From NCBI RefSeq assembly GCF_030817595.1, contig NZ_JAUSZN010000001.1, positions 1,186,001-1,250,000 on the forward strand: a DNA stretch of 64,000 nucleotides, written 5' to 3'. The translations under genes were made by a program, and so were the position numbers. This document shows positions 54,108 through 63,169 of the stretch, one piece after another (the first letter of the stretch is position 1; every line of letters starts with the position of its first letter). The notes under the pieces are model-generated. The model worked only from the letters and a program-made list of their open reading frames with translations. It had not been told where the DNA came from and did not search any database. This stretch comes from Neobacillus niacini. Lineage in GTDB: Bacteria > Bacillota > Bacilli > Bacillales > Cytobacillaceae.

Positions 54108-55667
54108 TTAAATGAGTAGTAATTTACGCAGAATATGTTTCTGGATTTTCCCAACAGGTGTACGAGGGAAATCTTCTACAAATTCAATAAGTTCTGGAAC
54201 TTTAAACTTTGCTAATCTTTCTTGGCAGTGTTTAATGAGCTCTGCTTCAGACACTGCACTACCTTTATTTACTATGATATATGCTTTGATGGCTTCATCT
54301 CGCATCTCATCCGGGATCCCAATAACAGCAGCTTCGTAAACAGCTTCATGCTCGACTAACACGCTTTCCACTTCATTCGCTGCTACATTTTCACCTGAAC
54401 GCTTAATCATATCCTTCATCCGATCAACAAAGTAAAAATAGCCATCTTCTCCGACATAACCATTGTCCCCAGTTAAAAGCCAATCCCCTTTGAATGTTTG
54501 GCTTGTTGCTTCGTCATTCTTAAAATATCCCTTCATCAATGTTCTGCCGCGAACACCTTTGACAGCAATTTGGCCGACTTCTCCATCAGCCACTTCATAT
54601 CCGTTTTCATCAAGTAATTTTACTTCATAGCCAATGCTTGGCTTTCCGATGCTCATATTTTTTCGAATGTCATTGATTGGATTGATTAATGGAATCCCAA
54701 TGGTCTCAGTCATCCCGTACATTTGCAGCAGTTTAAGATTGAATTTTCCTTCAAATTCAGTTAATTGATGTTCCGCTACTGATTGTGCGAAAGTGATTAA
54801 ACGGATCGAGTTATCCCGGTCTTTCTCGTCATATTCCTTTGCCAGTATCATTCGAATCGGAGCTGCAAATAGTGAACCAACCGTACCACCAAGGGCCTTT
54901 GCTTGTTTAAAATAACGCAATGCACTAAATTTCTCTGTAAACGCAATACTAGCCCCTACGACAAGTGCAGACATGGTTGAGTAATACTGTGCATTGCCGT
55001 GAAATAATGGTAAAACGATGAATGGCCGATCGTTCTCCGTTAAATTGATCGATTTTGACATTAATTCACCGGTATAAATATAATTTGCGTTCGTCACCTG
55101 TACGCCTTTTGGTTTGGAAGTTGTCCCTGATGTATAAAGCATAGCTGCAACATCCTCAGACAGTATCTTCGGAAAAGCCTCTGTACCATCAGTTGAGTTT
55201 TCTATTAAATCATTAAAGTTAATAACCCCTTCAATCGCTTGGTCACAGCGAGTAATGATTGTATGTTGAATCGTTGGCAATTCTCTACGTATCCCATCAA
55301 ACTTATCTAAATACTCAGCTTCAGTCATCAATACAACAGCCTCAGAATGATTAATAATGTATTTCATCTCATCTGCTGTTGATAAAATGTTGGTTGGGAC
55401 CATGATGGCGCCAATATTCGCCAATGCAAACCACGTTGTAAAAAATTCCATATTGTTTGGTAAATGTAAAACAACATGATCCCCTTTTTTTAGTCCTAAC
55501 TTCAAGAAAGCATTACTTAATTGGTTCACTTCTTTATGGAATTCTTTATATGTTTTTTTATAACGTTTTTCATTCGCATCTTCAAAATGAATAAACACCT
55601 TCTCCTCGTGCTGCTTGACCTTATCTGCTAATAGTGAACGTAATGTTCTTTTTCCGATTATATCCAC
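54108..55667 (-). CDS. Acyl-CoA synthetase (AMP-dependent ligase)
   Basis: The 519-residue enzyme has the P-loop AMLYTSGTTSKPKGV, LLQMYGMTETIG, adenylate-binding GDNGYVGEDGYFYFVDRMKD and the catalytic Lys in PRTPVGKIQKH. It activates a carboxylic acid to its CoA thioester. The start is GTG 55667, set by GGGGAG; the ATG two codons earlier is too close to it. First gene of the operon; the leader contains a palindrome suited to the divergent TetR regulator. Confidence 0.92.
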   Translation of the reverse strand: MDIIGKRTLRSLLADKVKQHEEKVFIHFEDANEKRYKKTYKEFHKEVNQLSNAFLKLGLKKGDHVVLHLPNNMEFFTTWFALANIGAIMVPTNILSTADEMKYIINHSEAVVLMTEAEYLDKFDGIRRELPTIQHTIITRCDQAIEGVINFNDLIENSTDGTEAFPKILSEDVAAMLYTSGTTSKPKGVQVTNANYIYTGELMSKSINLTENDRPFIVLPLFHGNAQYYSTMSALVVGASIAFTEKFSALRYFKQAKALGGTVGSLFAAPIRMILAKEYDEKDRDNSIRLITFAQSVAEHQLTEFEGKFNLKLLQMYGMTETIGIPLINPINDIRKNMSIGKPSIGYEVKLLDENGYEVADGEVGQIAVKGVRGRTLMKGYFKNDEATSQTFKGDWLLTGDNGYVGEDGYFYFVDRMKDMIKRSGENVAANEVESVLVEHEAVYEAAVIGIPDEMRDEAIKAYIIVNKGSAVSEAELIKHCQERLAKFKVPELIEFVEDFPRTPVGKIQKHILRKLLLI

Positions 55668-55700
55668 TTTCATCTCCCCTTTGTTAGCGTTTACATTTCG

Positions 55701-55714
55701 TAGACTATAGTCTA
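55701..55714. promoter_or_regulatory. Palindrome, candidate TetR operator
   Basis: TAGACTATAGTCTA is a perfect 14-base palindrome between the ligase and the divergent TetR gene, 33 bases from the ligase start. A looser repeat, AGATTATAACTTTTATAAGATT, lies at about 55777-55800. Confidence 0.5.
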
Positions 55715-55842
55715 TAAGATAATATATCTGTGCTTTAGCTGTCAATATATATTTCTGATTATTTGTGCAAATCAAAAGATTATAACTTTTATAAGATTAT
55801 GTTAAAATAGGAATCAATTAAAGTACGAGTAGGTGTTAGACC

Positions 55843-56436
55843 ATGGAAAGGAAAACGCGAGAGCAGCAAGCAGAAGAAACAAGACAGAGAATCTATCAGA
55901 CAGCTTTAAAACTTTTTGAAAAAAAGGGGTTTAATCAAGTAAGCGTCGATGAAATTGTTCAAAAAAGCAAAAGTTCAAAAGGTGCATTCTATGGCCATTT
56001 CTCATCAAAATACGATATTTTTTTAGAAAAGTTCAGAGAAATCGATTCATTTTATGAAAATTTTGCTCAATCCTTACCAAGTCATATGCCTTTTGAAGAC
56101 AAAGTCACTTCCCTTTTCGATGCCCAATTGACATACTTAAAAAATGAACTGGGAGAAGATTTGATGAGGAGTGTTTATACGAGCGGCTTGATCAGAAATG
56201 AAGCGAACTTTTTCGCCAACTCTGAGAGAAGCTTATATAAAATTTTAAATAGGTTTGTGCATGAAGCCATTGAAAATGAAGAACTGCCAAAATCAACCGA
56301 TAGTAATAAAACCAGTTTCTTCATTTCAAGATGTATGCGTGGTACTCTTTATGACTGGCTTTCATTTGGCGACAATGATCATTTAAACGATGAAGCGAAA
56401 ACGTTTATATCTATCTTTCTAAAAGGTCTATTATAG
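55843..56436 (+). CDS. TetR/AcrR family transcriptional regulator
   Basis: The 197-residue protein has an N-terminal TetR helix-turn-helix (RIYQTALKLFEKKGFNQVSV, DEIVQKSKSSKGAFYGHFSS) and a helical ligand domain. It is divergent from the acyl-CoA ligase and thus probably represses that operon until an acyl-CoA binds. ATG after AGGTG. Confidence 0.9.
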   Translation: MERKTREQQAEETRQRIYQTALKLFEKKGFNQVSVDEIVQKSKSSKGAFYGHFSSKYDIFLEKFREIDSFYENFAQSLPSHMPFEDKVTSLFDAQLTYLKNELGEDLMRSVYTSGLIRNEANFFANSERSLYKILNRFVHEAIENEELPKSTDSNKTSFFISRCMRGTLYDWLSFGDNDHLNDEAKTFISIFLKGLL

Positions 56437-56712
56437 AAAAATGGGGCACCCCGGACTTGGTAAGACATAAAATTTCTTGTTCCTTGGTCCGGCGCCAGGG
56501 TTTAAGTTTGTCCGTGGAGTTATCAGGGGGAAGGTTCAATCGAAACATATTAAAAATGCTTGGTCTCTACTAAAAGGGAACCAAGCATCTCTAAACATTT
56601 TACACAGTAATGGATCTATTTTCTTTATTCCCTTTTGGTGGCCATTTACAACATTCTATCGAGTTTTAATTTCCTAATTTGTCTTATAAAAAAGGAAGAT
56701 ATTACATTAAAA
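56437..56712. other. Gap with hairpins
   Basis: CCGGAC/GTCCGG (about 56451-56494) follows the TetR gene. ATGCTTGGT/ACCAAGCAT (56558-56590) has a T-rich tail on the minus strand and may end the YolD-like gene. No gene seen. Confidence 0.5.
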
Positions 56713-56949
56713 CTACTCTACAATCATTACTCCGACTATATCTTCGAAAGCTATGCGTTCAATTTCATTAGATTTCACCTCAATGCGGAGCTGAAACGTA
56801 ATCGGATCAACATAATGAATACGGCCAGTAATTGTTTCTGTAAACCCATCGCTCCAAACCTTAATCTCCACCGGAAGATTGTATTCCATTGCATAGGCAA
56901 TACTCCAATCAAACTCCGCCTTCTCATATTCGTCTAGTAATGGCTTCAT
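56713..56949 (-). CDS. YolD-like protein, probably lacking its N-terminus
   Basis: The 78 residues (EYNLPVEIKVWSDGFTETIT, GRIHYVDPITFQLRIEV, IAFEDIVGVMIVE) match the C-terminal two thirds of YolD-like proteins, which are usually about 110 residues. A TAA lies four codons before the Met, and a short preceding frame with GGAG (MNRAMFKD) ends there, so this may be a nonsense-broken gene. YolD proteins often accompany DNA polymerase IV-type genes; none is seen here. Confidence 0.55.
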   Translation of the reverse strand: MKPLLDEYEKAEFDWSIAYAMEYNLPVEIKVWSDGFTETITGRIHYVDPITFQLRIEVKSNEIERIAFEDIVGVMIVE

Positions 56950-57109
56950 TTTCCGTTCTTAGTCCTTAAACATGGCACGATTCATCTCCAAACCTAACGG
57001 TATAAATGTCGTAATTAGACAGTTGATACATTAAGTATTTTCTATAGTTATCAACAGCTGGAAAACAAAAGATTGATACTTTTGAGAACATGTAGAGAGC
57101 ACTTTCCTT

Positions 57110-58339
57110 TTATTGCGCATATATTCTAGGAGTTAACTCTTTTTTTGCATATAAGGGGTGTTTTGGTTGGTTACACTTTAAAATTTCCAAGCAATGAACA
57201 TCAATATTTTCATTTGAAAGTAACTCTAATACCTCTTTGTGTCGATTTCTATAGATCCCTTTTTCTCCCCATGCAACTACTACTAAACTTGCACTTCTTA
57301 CGGCTTTCACGATATAGTCATCATTTTCTGAACCAACGGGATTCTCAACGTCTCTTAACATATCGAAATCTGTAGCCCGATACGAAAACAAGTTTACCAT
57401 TTTCAATGACCCATATTTTTCGTTATGCCACCTCTTGGCGAAATCTATGCAACGTTTTAGAGTCGGATCATCATTCTCACCATCTGCAGTGCTCGGATTT
57501 AAACAGATGAATACGACTTTTTCTTTATTGGAATTCCATACTCTTGTAAGAGAATACCTGTATTGGCCAGTACTATCAAAGATGGCATCATTTTTTCGTT
57601 CAGTGGATTTATCAATTTTATTACTCAACCACTGTTCTGCTTGTGCTGCTACGAATCTTTGAAACTCAACTTCGTTACCCCTTTTACTATCACCTAATAC
57701 ATTTATAATATCTACCCATGTCAAAAGACCAATACCCTTTAAGTTGACTATTCCATCTTTTCGGTGTGGGAGATCAAACCTAACATGATCAATTGAATAT
57801 GAGTATACATTTATATAGTGGGATCCCTTTGGAGAATGTTCCTCATCTAATATCAGTAAAGAAAAATAAAAGTCTTTTCCATTTTTATAGTCTAATCCAA
57901 CGTCAATATTACGGATAATCTGGTTTCGGGATTTGTCATGGGAGGTGGAAAGGCTTATATCACTTTTATATTTGACCTCAATAAACCAAACAAACTTGTT
58001 CGATTCGATGATTACATCAACTTCAGACTGACCTTCTCTTGTTGGTAAGTTTAATGGTGGATTCAATTTTTTCCACAAGATGATGTCAATAGATTCTGCT
58101 GGATAAGTTAAATCTTGATGAAAGGATTGCTTGAATAATTTGGGTAACCAATTACTTGGGTTAATTTGCCTTAGACTCCTGAATACATTCCAAGTTATCG
58201 CATCTTCGCTATTTTCGCTTCTTAATTGATCTAATTTTTTCTCTCTCCAATTAAGGAATTCTGTATCGTATTTATCAATGATAAGTGAATCCCTAAAGTC
58301 CTTATTCACTAAGACACCACTCTTAGATCTCTCTTGCAT
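57110..58339 (-). CDS. PD-(D/E)XK nuclease-like domain fused to DUF1643
   Basis: From ATG 58339 (after GGGGAG) the 409-residue protein has two parts. About 1-235 contains EVDVIIESNKFVWFIEVKYK, giving D108...E121-x-K123, the catalytic pattern of PD-(D/E)XK nucleases. About 255-409 is a DUF1643 domain: RYSLTRVW, FICLNPSTADGENDDPTLKR, MVNLFSYRATDF, VVVAWGEKG and KHPLYAKKELTP. DUF1643 has no known function. The gene stands alone, next to a divergent nucleotidyltransferase 264 bases away. It may be a defence or modification-dependent nuclease; that is inference. Confidence 0.8.
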   Translation of the reverse strand: MQERSKSGVLVNKDFRDSLIIDKYDTEFLNWREKKLDQLRSENSEDAITWNVFRSLRQINPSNWLPKLFKQSFHQDLTYPAESIDIILWKKLNPPLNLPTREGQSEVDVIIESNKFVWFIEVKYKSDISLSTSHDKSRNQIIRNIDVGLDYKNGKDFYFSLLILDEEHSPKGSHYINVYSYSIDHVRFDLPHRKDGIVNLKGIGLLTWVDIINVLGDSKRGNEVEFQRFVAAQAEQWLSNKIDKSTERKNDAIFDSTGQYRYSLTRVWNSNKEKVVFICLNPSTADGENDDPTLKRCIDFAKRWHNEKYGSLKMVNLFSYRATDFDMLRDVENPVGSENDDYIVKAVRSASLVVVAWGEKGIYRNRHKEVLELLSNENIDVHCLEILKCNQPKHPLYAKKELTPRIYAQ

Positions 58340-58602
58340 CGTCTCACTCCCCGGGTTAGGCTGAAAAGCCTTTCTTTTATATTCCAAATGAAAACTTAGG
58401 TAGTTTTGAAACATTAACTATACAAACATATTTCTTAGATACTATTACAAATTTCTGCGTAAAATCACATTTCCCTTCCTTTTCTGGAATTATATAGGTT
58501 TTTATACCTAAGAACTTCTTAATTTAATGGAATATTCCCCCTTTATTTACGTTAATCTGTTAATATAGGAATATACGTTCTGGAACAGGGGATACAAGCA
58601 AT

Positions 58603-59175
58603 ATGTTAAAAAATAAAGAAGATGTAATAAAATTAATCCGAAGCGATGAAAAAATGATGGAGATTATTAAGATTGCAAGCACACTGAATTTACCAGACTG
58701 GTGGATCTGTGCCGGTTTTGTGCGTTCAAAAATCTGGGACACACTGCACGGCTTTACTGAAAGAACGGAGACCCAAGATGTTGATGTAATCTATTTTGAT
58801 AACCAACACATTGATGAGAATTTTGAAAAGGAACTAGAGAATAAGCTAGTAAGCATGATGCCTTCTATACCTTGGTCCGTGAAAAATCAAGCAAGAATGC
58901 ACGTCATTAATGATTTTCCTCCCTATAATTCTTCGGAAGATGCTATTTCAAGGTTTCCAGAAAGTGTGACAGCGTTAGGAGTAAAACTCGACAAGGAAAA
59001 TATTTTAGTTCTTACTGCTCCTTGGGGATTAGAGGATGTCATTAATTTAGAGGTGAAGCCGACTCCCTATTTTACTGAAACAAAAGAACTTGCTGCCATT
59101 TACGAGCAGCGAATGATTAAAAAGAATTGGAAGTCTATTTGGCATAAGATTAAAATCCACCAACTCAATTTGTAG
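58603..59175 (+). CDS. Nucleotidyltransferase family protein (COG3575-like)
   Basis: The 190-residue protein has LPDWWICAGFVRSKIWDTLH and TETQDVDVIYFD, where the Asp pair is the likely metal site, then PWSVKNQARMH. It resembles the NTP_transf_6 family of unknown substrate. A GGGGAT ribosome site lies upstream. It is divergent from the nuclease/DUF1643 gene. Confidence 0.8.
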   Translation: MLKNKEDVIKLIRSDEKMMEIIKIASTLNLPDWWICAGFVRSKIWDTLHGFTERTETQDVDVIYFDNQHIDENFEKELENKLVSMMPSIPWSVKNQARMHVINDFPPYNSSEDAISRFPESVTALGVKLDKENILVLTAPWGLEDVINLEVKPTPYFTETKELAAIYEQRMIKKNWKSIWHKIKIHQLNL

Positions 59176-59439
59176 AATGCCTTCCAAAACCGTAATAAAA
59201 CAGCAACTTATAAAAAATAGCCTAGTTCCAATGAACTGGGCTGTACACTGTATTTATTTCGAAGAACTAATACCTTCTATTTAATGTTTTAACATCTATA
59301 TCCTCATCAATTTCTAATTGTTTAAACGTAAATCCTTTTGTATCCCCTGTACCTTGATATTTATTACTATTAAATGTAAAAGTACGGTTCTACCCAATCG
59401 TTTTTCCTCCTACTATAACTCATCATTGATTCGTACTTC
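59176..59439 (-). other. Gap with a terminator and a vestigial frame
   Basis: AGCCCAGTTC / GAACTAGGCT plus T's (59212-59243, minus) is a terminator, probably for degV. Between it and degV the minus strand reads GDTKGFTFKQLEIDEDIDVK, ending at 59278 or so, preceded by a stop; this looks like the tail of a lost gene. Confidence 0.45.
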
Positions 59440-60291
59440 CTAAACCTCCAAACCTGAAATCCCTACACCTCCAGGTCCCGCATGAGTTGAAATCATTGCG
59501 CCTGCTTGGATCCATATTACATTATTGAAACCAGCTTCACTCGCGATTTCAGTCATCCGCTTCTTGATCCTTTCATCAAGTCCGATTGAATATAGAAGGT
59601 AAAGTTGCCTTCTATCAATATTGTATTGATCAAAATAATCTCGCAGCAGCTTTTCTGAAACTGAGTCCATACTCCCTCGATATTTTTTGGTTGAAGTAAG
59701 ATTTCCATCAACTAATTCAATCCGCGGCTTTATTTTTAACAGTGCCCCTCCGAGATACGCTAGATTACTAACTCGTCCACCTGCTCTTAAAAAATCTAAG
59801 CTGCCGGGAACGAAAGCTAGTCTTGATTTCGGAACCACTAATTTAATCTTCTCTACTAACCGTTCAGGGTCAATGGAAGGTTCATTCTCTAATAAGGTAA
59901 CCGCGTACATCACAATCGCTGTTAATCCCCCTGTAACGTTCAAAGCATCAATTAGAAAAATATCATTTAAACCCTCAGTTGCGATGATCGCATTTTGGAA
60001 GGAAGAAGATGCCTTCGAAGTATAACCGATATGCACAATGGTGCATTCAGGAAAATCATTTTTGATCTTTGTGTAAAATTCAAGATATTCATGCGAATTG
60101 GTCGATGTTGTCGAAGGTATTTTCCTTGTCCGTTCGTAATAATCATAAATTTCCGTTACAGCTAATGAACCATCTAAATAATCCTTTCCATCCATAATTA
60201 CATGCATTGGAACCACTTGAACATTATGTTTTTCAGCTAAATCTTCTGGTAAATCCGCACCACTCTCTGTCGTTAAAATAATTCTTCTCAT
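59440..60291 (-). CDS. DegV family fatty-acid-binding protein
   Basis: From ATG 60291 (GGGGGA upstream) the 283-residue protein has the DegV start MRRIILTTESGADLPEDLAE, the lid segment STTSTNSHEYLEFY, and LAFVPGSLDFLRAGGRVS with GSMDSVSEKL. DegV/FakB proteins bind a fatty acid for the kinase FakA. The partner kinase is not here. Confidence 0.9.
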   Translation of the reverse strand: MRRIILTTESGADLPEDLAEKHNVQVVPMHVIMDGKDYLDGSLAVTEIYDYYERTRKIPSTTSTNSHEYLEFYTKIKNDFPECTIVHIGYTSKASSSFQNAIIATEGLNDIFLIDALNVTGGLTAIVMYAVTLLENEPSIDPERLVEKIKLVVPKSRLAFVPGSLDFLRAGGRVSNLAYLGGALLKIKPRIELVDGNLTSTKKYRGSMDSVSEKLLRDYFDQYNIDRRQLYLLYSIGLDERIKKRMTEIASEAGFNNVIWIQAGAMISTHAGPGGVGISGLEV

Positions 60292-60518
60292 TCTTATCCC
60301 CCACTCCAAAATAAAAGCCATTACGAATTTCCTCTGCATTTGTGTTCTACTCTACTATACATGAAAAAGGGGGACGGCTACACGTACCTTAAGTAATTTA
60401 GGGGCAGTTCTCATGGATATAAAAAAGGCCATTAGACCCTTCCCCATAGTCACACAGCAGTGGTCAACGTTCTTTTTTTTTCACATTCGAATAGGATTTT
60501 TATATGGGGGTGTATCCT

Positions 60519-60734
60519 TTGAACATTTTAATATTGATTATATTACTGATACTAATATTTGTTATCTTTTTATTCATTCGAAATGGCATGGATCAAGTAG
60601 TAGAAAGTTTTTCTCTAGGAGACTTTTTGCATCAAAACAGTCTTAATTCAAAAGATACAACGATTATCAACAAGATTAACGAATATTTTGATAATGATGA
60701 TGGCAATGGAGACGCAATCGATGGTGGTGAGTAA
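60519..60734 (+). CDS. Small membrane protein
   Basis: The TTG at 60519 follows GGGGG by seven bases. The 71-residue product has one strong N-terminal helix (NILILIILLILIFVIFLFI) and a soluble, acidic tail ending DDGNGDAIDGGE. Family not recognised. Single-pass, with the tail probably inside. Confidence 0.6.
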   Translation: MNILILIILLILIFVIFLFIRNGMDQVVESFSLGDFLHQNSLNSKDTTIINKINEYFDNDDGNGDAIDGGE

Positions 60735-60765
60735 CAATTTCTATCAGTGGTTTGTTTAAAAACGT

Positions 60766-60963
60766 TCAAATAAAAACATTTACAATTTCAGCGATACCTA
60801 TAAGGATTAAAAATACTCCACCAATTCTCGAAGACCAAATATAATAAGTTGATGGATCTCTTGCTTCCTTCGATTTCCATCTCTCAGTTAGATCCCAAAG
60901 CACAGCGGGTATTGCTACCATAAAGAAACCAAAGAAAATAAATATTATGCCAATTACAATCAT
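60766..60963 (-). CDS. DUF6199-like small membrane protein
   Basis: A 65-residue protein with two helices (about 1-23 and 48-64) around LWDLTERWKSKEARDPSTYY. The layout and sequence recall DUF6199 proteins, common in Bacillus. A clear GAGGAGG precedes the ATG. Function unknown. Confidence 0.75.
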   Translation of the reverse strand: MIVIGIIFIFFGFFMVAIPAVLWDLTERWKSKEARDPSTYYIWSSRIGGVFLILIGIAEIVNVFI

Positions 60964-61240
60964 ATTGCCCCTCCTCTATCCTATACATTCTATTACGTTG
61001 ATATAAATAATTTAGTTTCAATATTTCACACATCATCAATTCTTCTAACACTAATAATGCTCCGCTAGCTATAATAGTTCCGTTACAATTAACTTCTTCA
61101 TTTCCATCTTGGAATAACATGTTATCCCTTGATCCGGTGCATATTTACATAGAAGAACACAATAAAGATTTATCGCTTTGTATGTTAATACTAAAAATAT
61201 CCATATTATAGGTAAGAGAATATATAGAGGATGATTTCCG

Positions 61241-61753
61241 ATGTTATATATCTATAATGATTTCGCAGGGACACACTCCACTGCTTTGGCAGCGGCCTAC
61301 CATTTGAAACAATTGCCTCAATCTGAAAGAAAGCTGACGAAAGAAGAAATCCTTAATGTCCAATATTTTAATCATTTAACGAAAAAGGACTTTGGAAAAC
61401 TTCTTTTTCATGGGATCGATGAGGATGGTAATTCCGTTTATTCCATTGGCCGGAAACGAGACAAATATGTGGTGCCAGCCATGAGAGAATTGGCGTTGCT
61501 CTTTCAGGAAAAATTTCAGTTAAACGAAAAACTTGTTTTTTCCAATACCTCTCCAACAGTTCCAATGGCTATGTCACTTGGGGGATTGTTTTCGAGAGTG
61601 CTTAATATTGACGTCATTGGAGTCCCTTTATTAGTGATAGGCGCCAAACGATGCTGTGATAATATTTACCGTTTGGTGGAGAATACCAAGCATGTCGCTA
61701 AAGCTTCCAATAATGAAACTGTCATTATTTTAGAAAATGAAAAGTACAAGTAA
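61241..61753 (+). CDS. DUF3189 family protein
   Basis: The 170-residue protein starts MLYIYNDFAGTHSTALAAAY and has LTKKDFGKLLFHGIDEDGNS and MAMSLGGLFSRVLNIDVIGV. This is the pattern of DUF3189, a family of spore-forming Firmicutes. After the stop another frame reads VKELEVTGIFQQFIQEKED, which would extend it naturally, so the C-terminus may be cut by a frameshift. GAGG eight bases before the ATG. Confidence 0.78.
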   Translation: MLYIYNDFAGTHSTALAAAYHLKQLPQSERKLTKEEILNVQYFNHLTKKDFGKLLFHGIDEDGNSVYSIGRKRDKYVVPAMRELALLFQEKFQLNEKLVFSNTSPTVPMAMSLGGLFSRVLNIDVIGVPLLVIGAKRCCDNIYRLVENTKHVAKASNNETVIILENEKYK

Positions 61754-61843
61754 AAGAACTGGAAGTAACAGGGATATTCCAACAATTCATACAGGAAAAG
61801 GAAGATAATCGGAGAGTTAGTGACAATATAGAGGATATTAAAA

Positions 61844-61897
61844 AAAACAAATTGAAAGCAGAGATCCACATTGATCCCTGCTAATTTGTTTCGTTTT
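61844..61897 (+). terminator. Terminator of the DUF3189 gene
   Basis: AACAAATT, GCAG and GATC arms pair with GATC, CTGC and AATTTGTT; T-rich tail on the plus strand. Confidence 0.65.
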
Positions 61898-61980
61898 TTT
61901 ATAAAATTTTTCTAAAGCAGGGGCGATTATGATGTAGGGCATCGTGATGATAATTGGAAATCGATCAAACCCATATAGAA

Positions 61981-62271
61981 TTAAGTTATCCAGGTTATGA
62001 CTTGCGATTTATATAAGTCCTGCCAAGTACCATTTATTAATTCCATTTGTTTTAATTGCTTTACCTCCACATTTATTCTTCTATTGGTTTTAACTATTCC
62101 CCTAATAAGTGAATAGGCAAGAATCACCATAACAAGCATGGAGCCTGCATGAAATACTCCTGATATACTTTGCACATGGAAGCCATAAAAATTATCCGGT
62201 ACCACTGGTTTTTCTACTAAAGCTAGAAATAGTAAAATGGGTGCGATCACATACGGATCAGTCTTTTCCAA
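61981..62271 (-). CDS. Hypothetical membrane protein, possibly truncated
   Basis: The 96-residue frame has two helices (about 8-22 and 40-60) and a basic tail with RRINVEVKQLKQME. In the same direction upstream, VIIGSVWFLEKTDPYV reads on past the Met, and another frame contributes YDFMLVITLSHRSLSAAF. So this may be the end of a longer broken membrane protein. Not recognised. Confidence 0.4.
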   Translation of the reverse strand: MEKTDPYVIAPILLFLALVEKPVVPDNFYGFHVQSISGVFHAGSMLVMVILAYSLIRGIVKTNRRINVEVKQLKQMELINGTWQDLYKSQVITWIT

Positions 62272-62619
62272 AAACCAAACGCTGCCGATAATGACCTATG
62301 GCTGAGTGTGATAACAAGCATGAAGTCATAACCAGATAGTAAAAAAATGGTCTTGGTTTGAGTTATTGCTACAATGTTTTAAAAAAGCACGGAGGCTCTC
62401 TCCAACTAATAGATATGTACCAAATCGTGGAACCACCATAGCGCTGATTTTCCCAACAGCTTGTTTTAAACTGGCACATAGAAAAAAGGAGTCGTGAATC
62501 ATCTAGGGGTTCCGTTTCTTATTATCTTCATAGGTAGCTTAGATACCTTCTTTATTGAATACCAACAAACAAGATTTAGAATACTAAGTGAGTACGAACT
62601 TTTATGGAGGTAATCAATA
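62272..62619. other. Gap with degenerate coding-like sequence
   Basis: Plus-strand pieces such as KHGGSLQLIDMYQIVEPP (about 62385) and GVPFLIIFIGS (about 62510) look like remains of genes, perhaps a second DUF3189-like protein, but no intact frame exists. Confidence 0.3.
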
Positions 62620-63108
62620 ATGAAACTCCTTGGACTTGTTCTAGTATTAGTACTTGCACTTACAGCATGTAATCAAACTGACACAACAAATAATAAACTC
62701 AAAAACAACAACACTAACACAACTAACGTATCAAACAATGATAACATTGGTAAAGGTCAAGGATATGGTGGCAAAAGTCAAGGATATGGTCAAGTAAAGA
62801 AGATTGAGGGCCAGGCAGTAGCTCAAAAAAATGAAGCACCAGACCAAGAAGATATAATCGCAATAAATGTTTCAGAAATTACTCATTGGGAAGTGAAAAA
62901 CGTTCAAGTGGCAACGGGACCAAATCCAATTGTTAACATTCATTTGGGTGAAGCTCCTGATTACGGGGTAACAGAGTTCAATATAGAAGATAAAGAAATG
63001 ACTAAAGACGAGATAAATTATTGGTATGGTAAAGACTTCCTTACTCATTATTCAGACGTTAAGTCTACTCCAGCAGGGGAGTTAAATATTACATTTTATA
63101 GGCAATAA
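62620..63108 (+). CDS. Lipoprotein
   Basis: The 162-residue precursor has a lipobox LTAC (Cys at residue 17), an Asn/Thr-rich linker (about 20-45), the repeat GQGYGGKSQGYGQ, and a C-terminal domain from about 78 with INVSEITHWEVKNVQV and EINYWYGKDFLTHYSDV. It would be anchored on the outside of the membrane. Family not recognised. GGAGG precedes the ATG. Confidence 0.8.
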   Translation: MKLLGLVLVLVLALTACNQTDTTNNKLKNNNTNTTNVSNNDNIGKGQGYGGKSQGYGQVKKIEGQAVAQKNEAPDQEDIIAINVSEITHWEVKNVQVATGPNPIVNIHLGEAPDYGVTEFNIEDKEMTKDEINYWYGKDFLTHYSDVKSTPAGELNITFYRQ

Positions 63109-63169
63109 ATATCAATATGCAGCCTAAATAAGCAAGTTACCGTTACCTATAAAAAAAGCAAGGCCCGAT

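Noticed and set aside
60884..61120. 78-codon minus-strand frame before the DUF6199-like gene
   Set aside because: It overlaps the better-supported gene at 60766 in another frame; only its first 45 codons look protein-like, and no family is evident.
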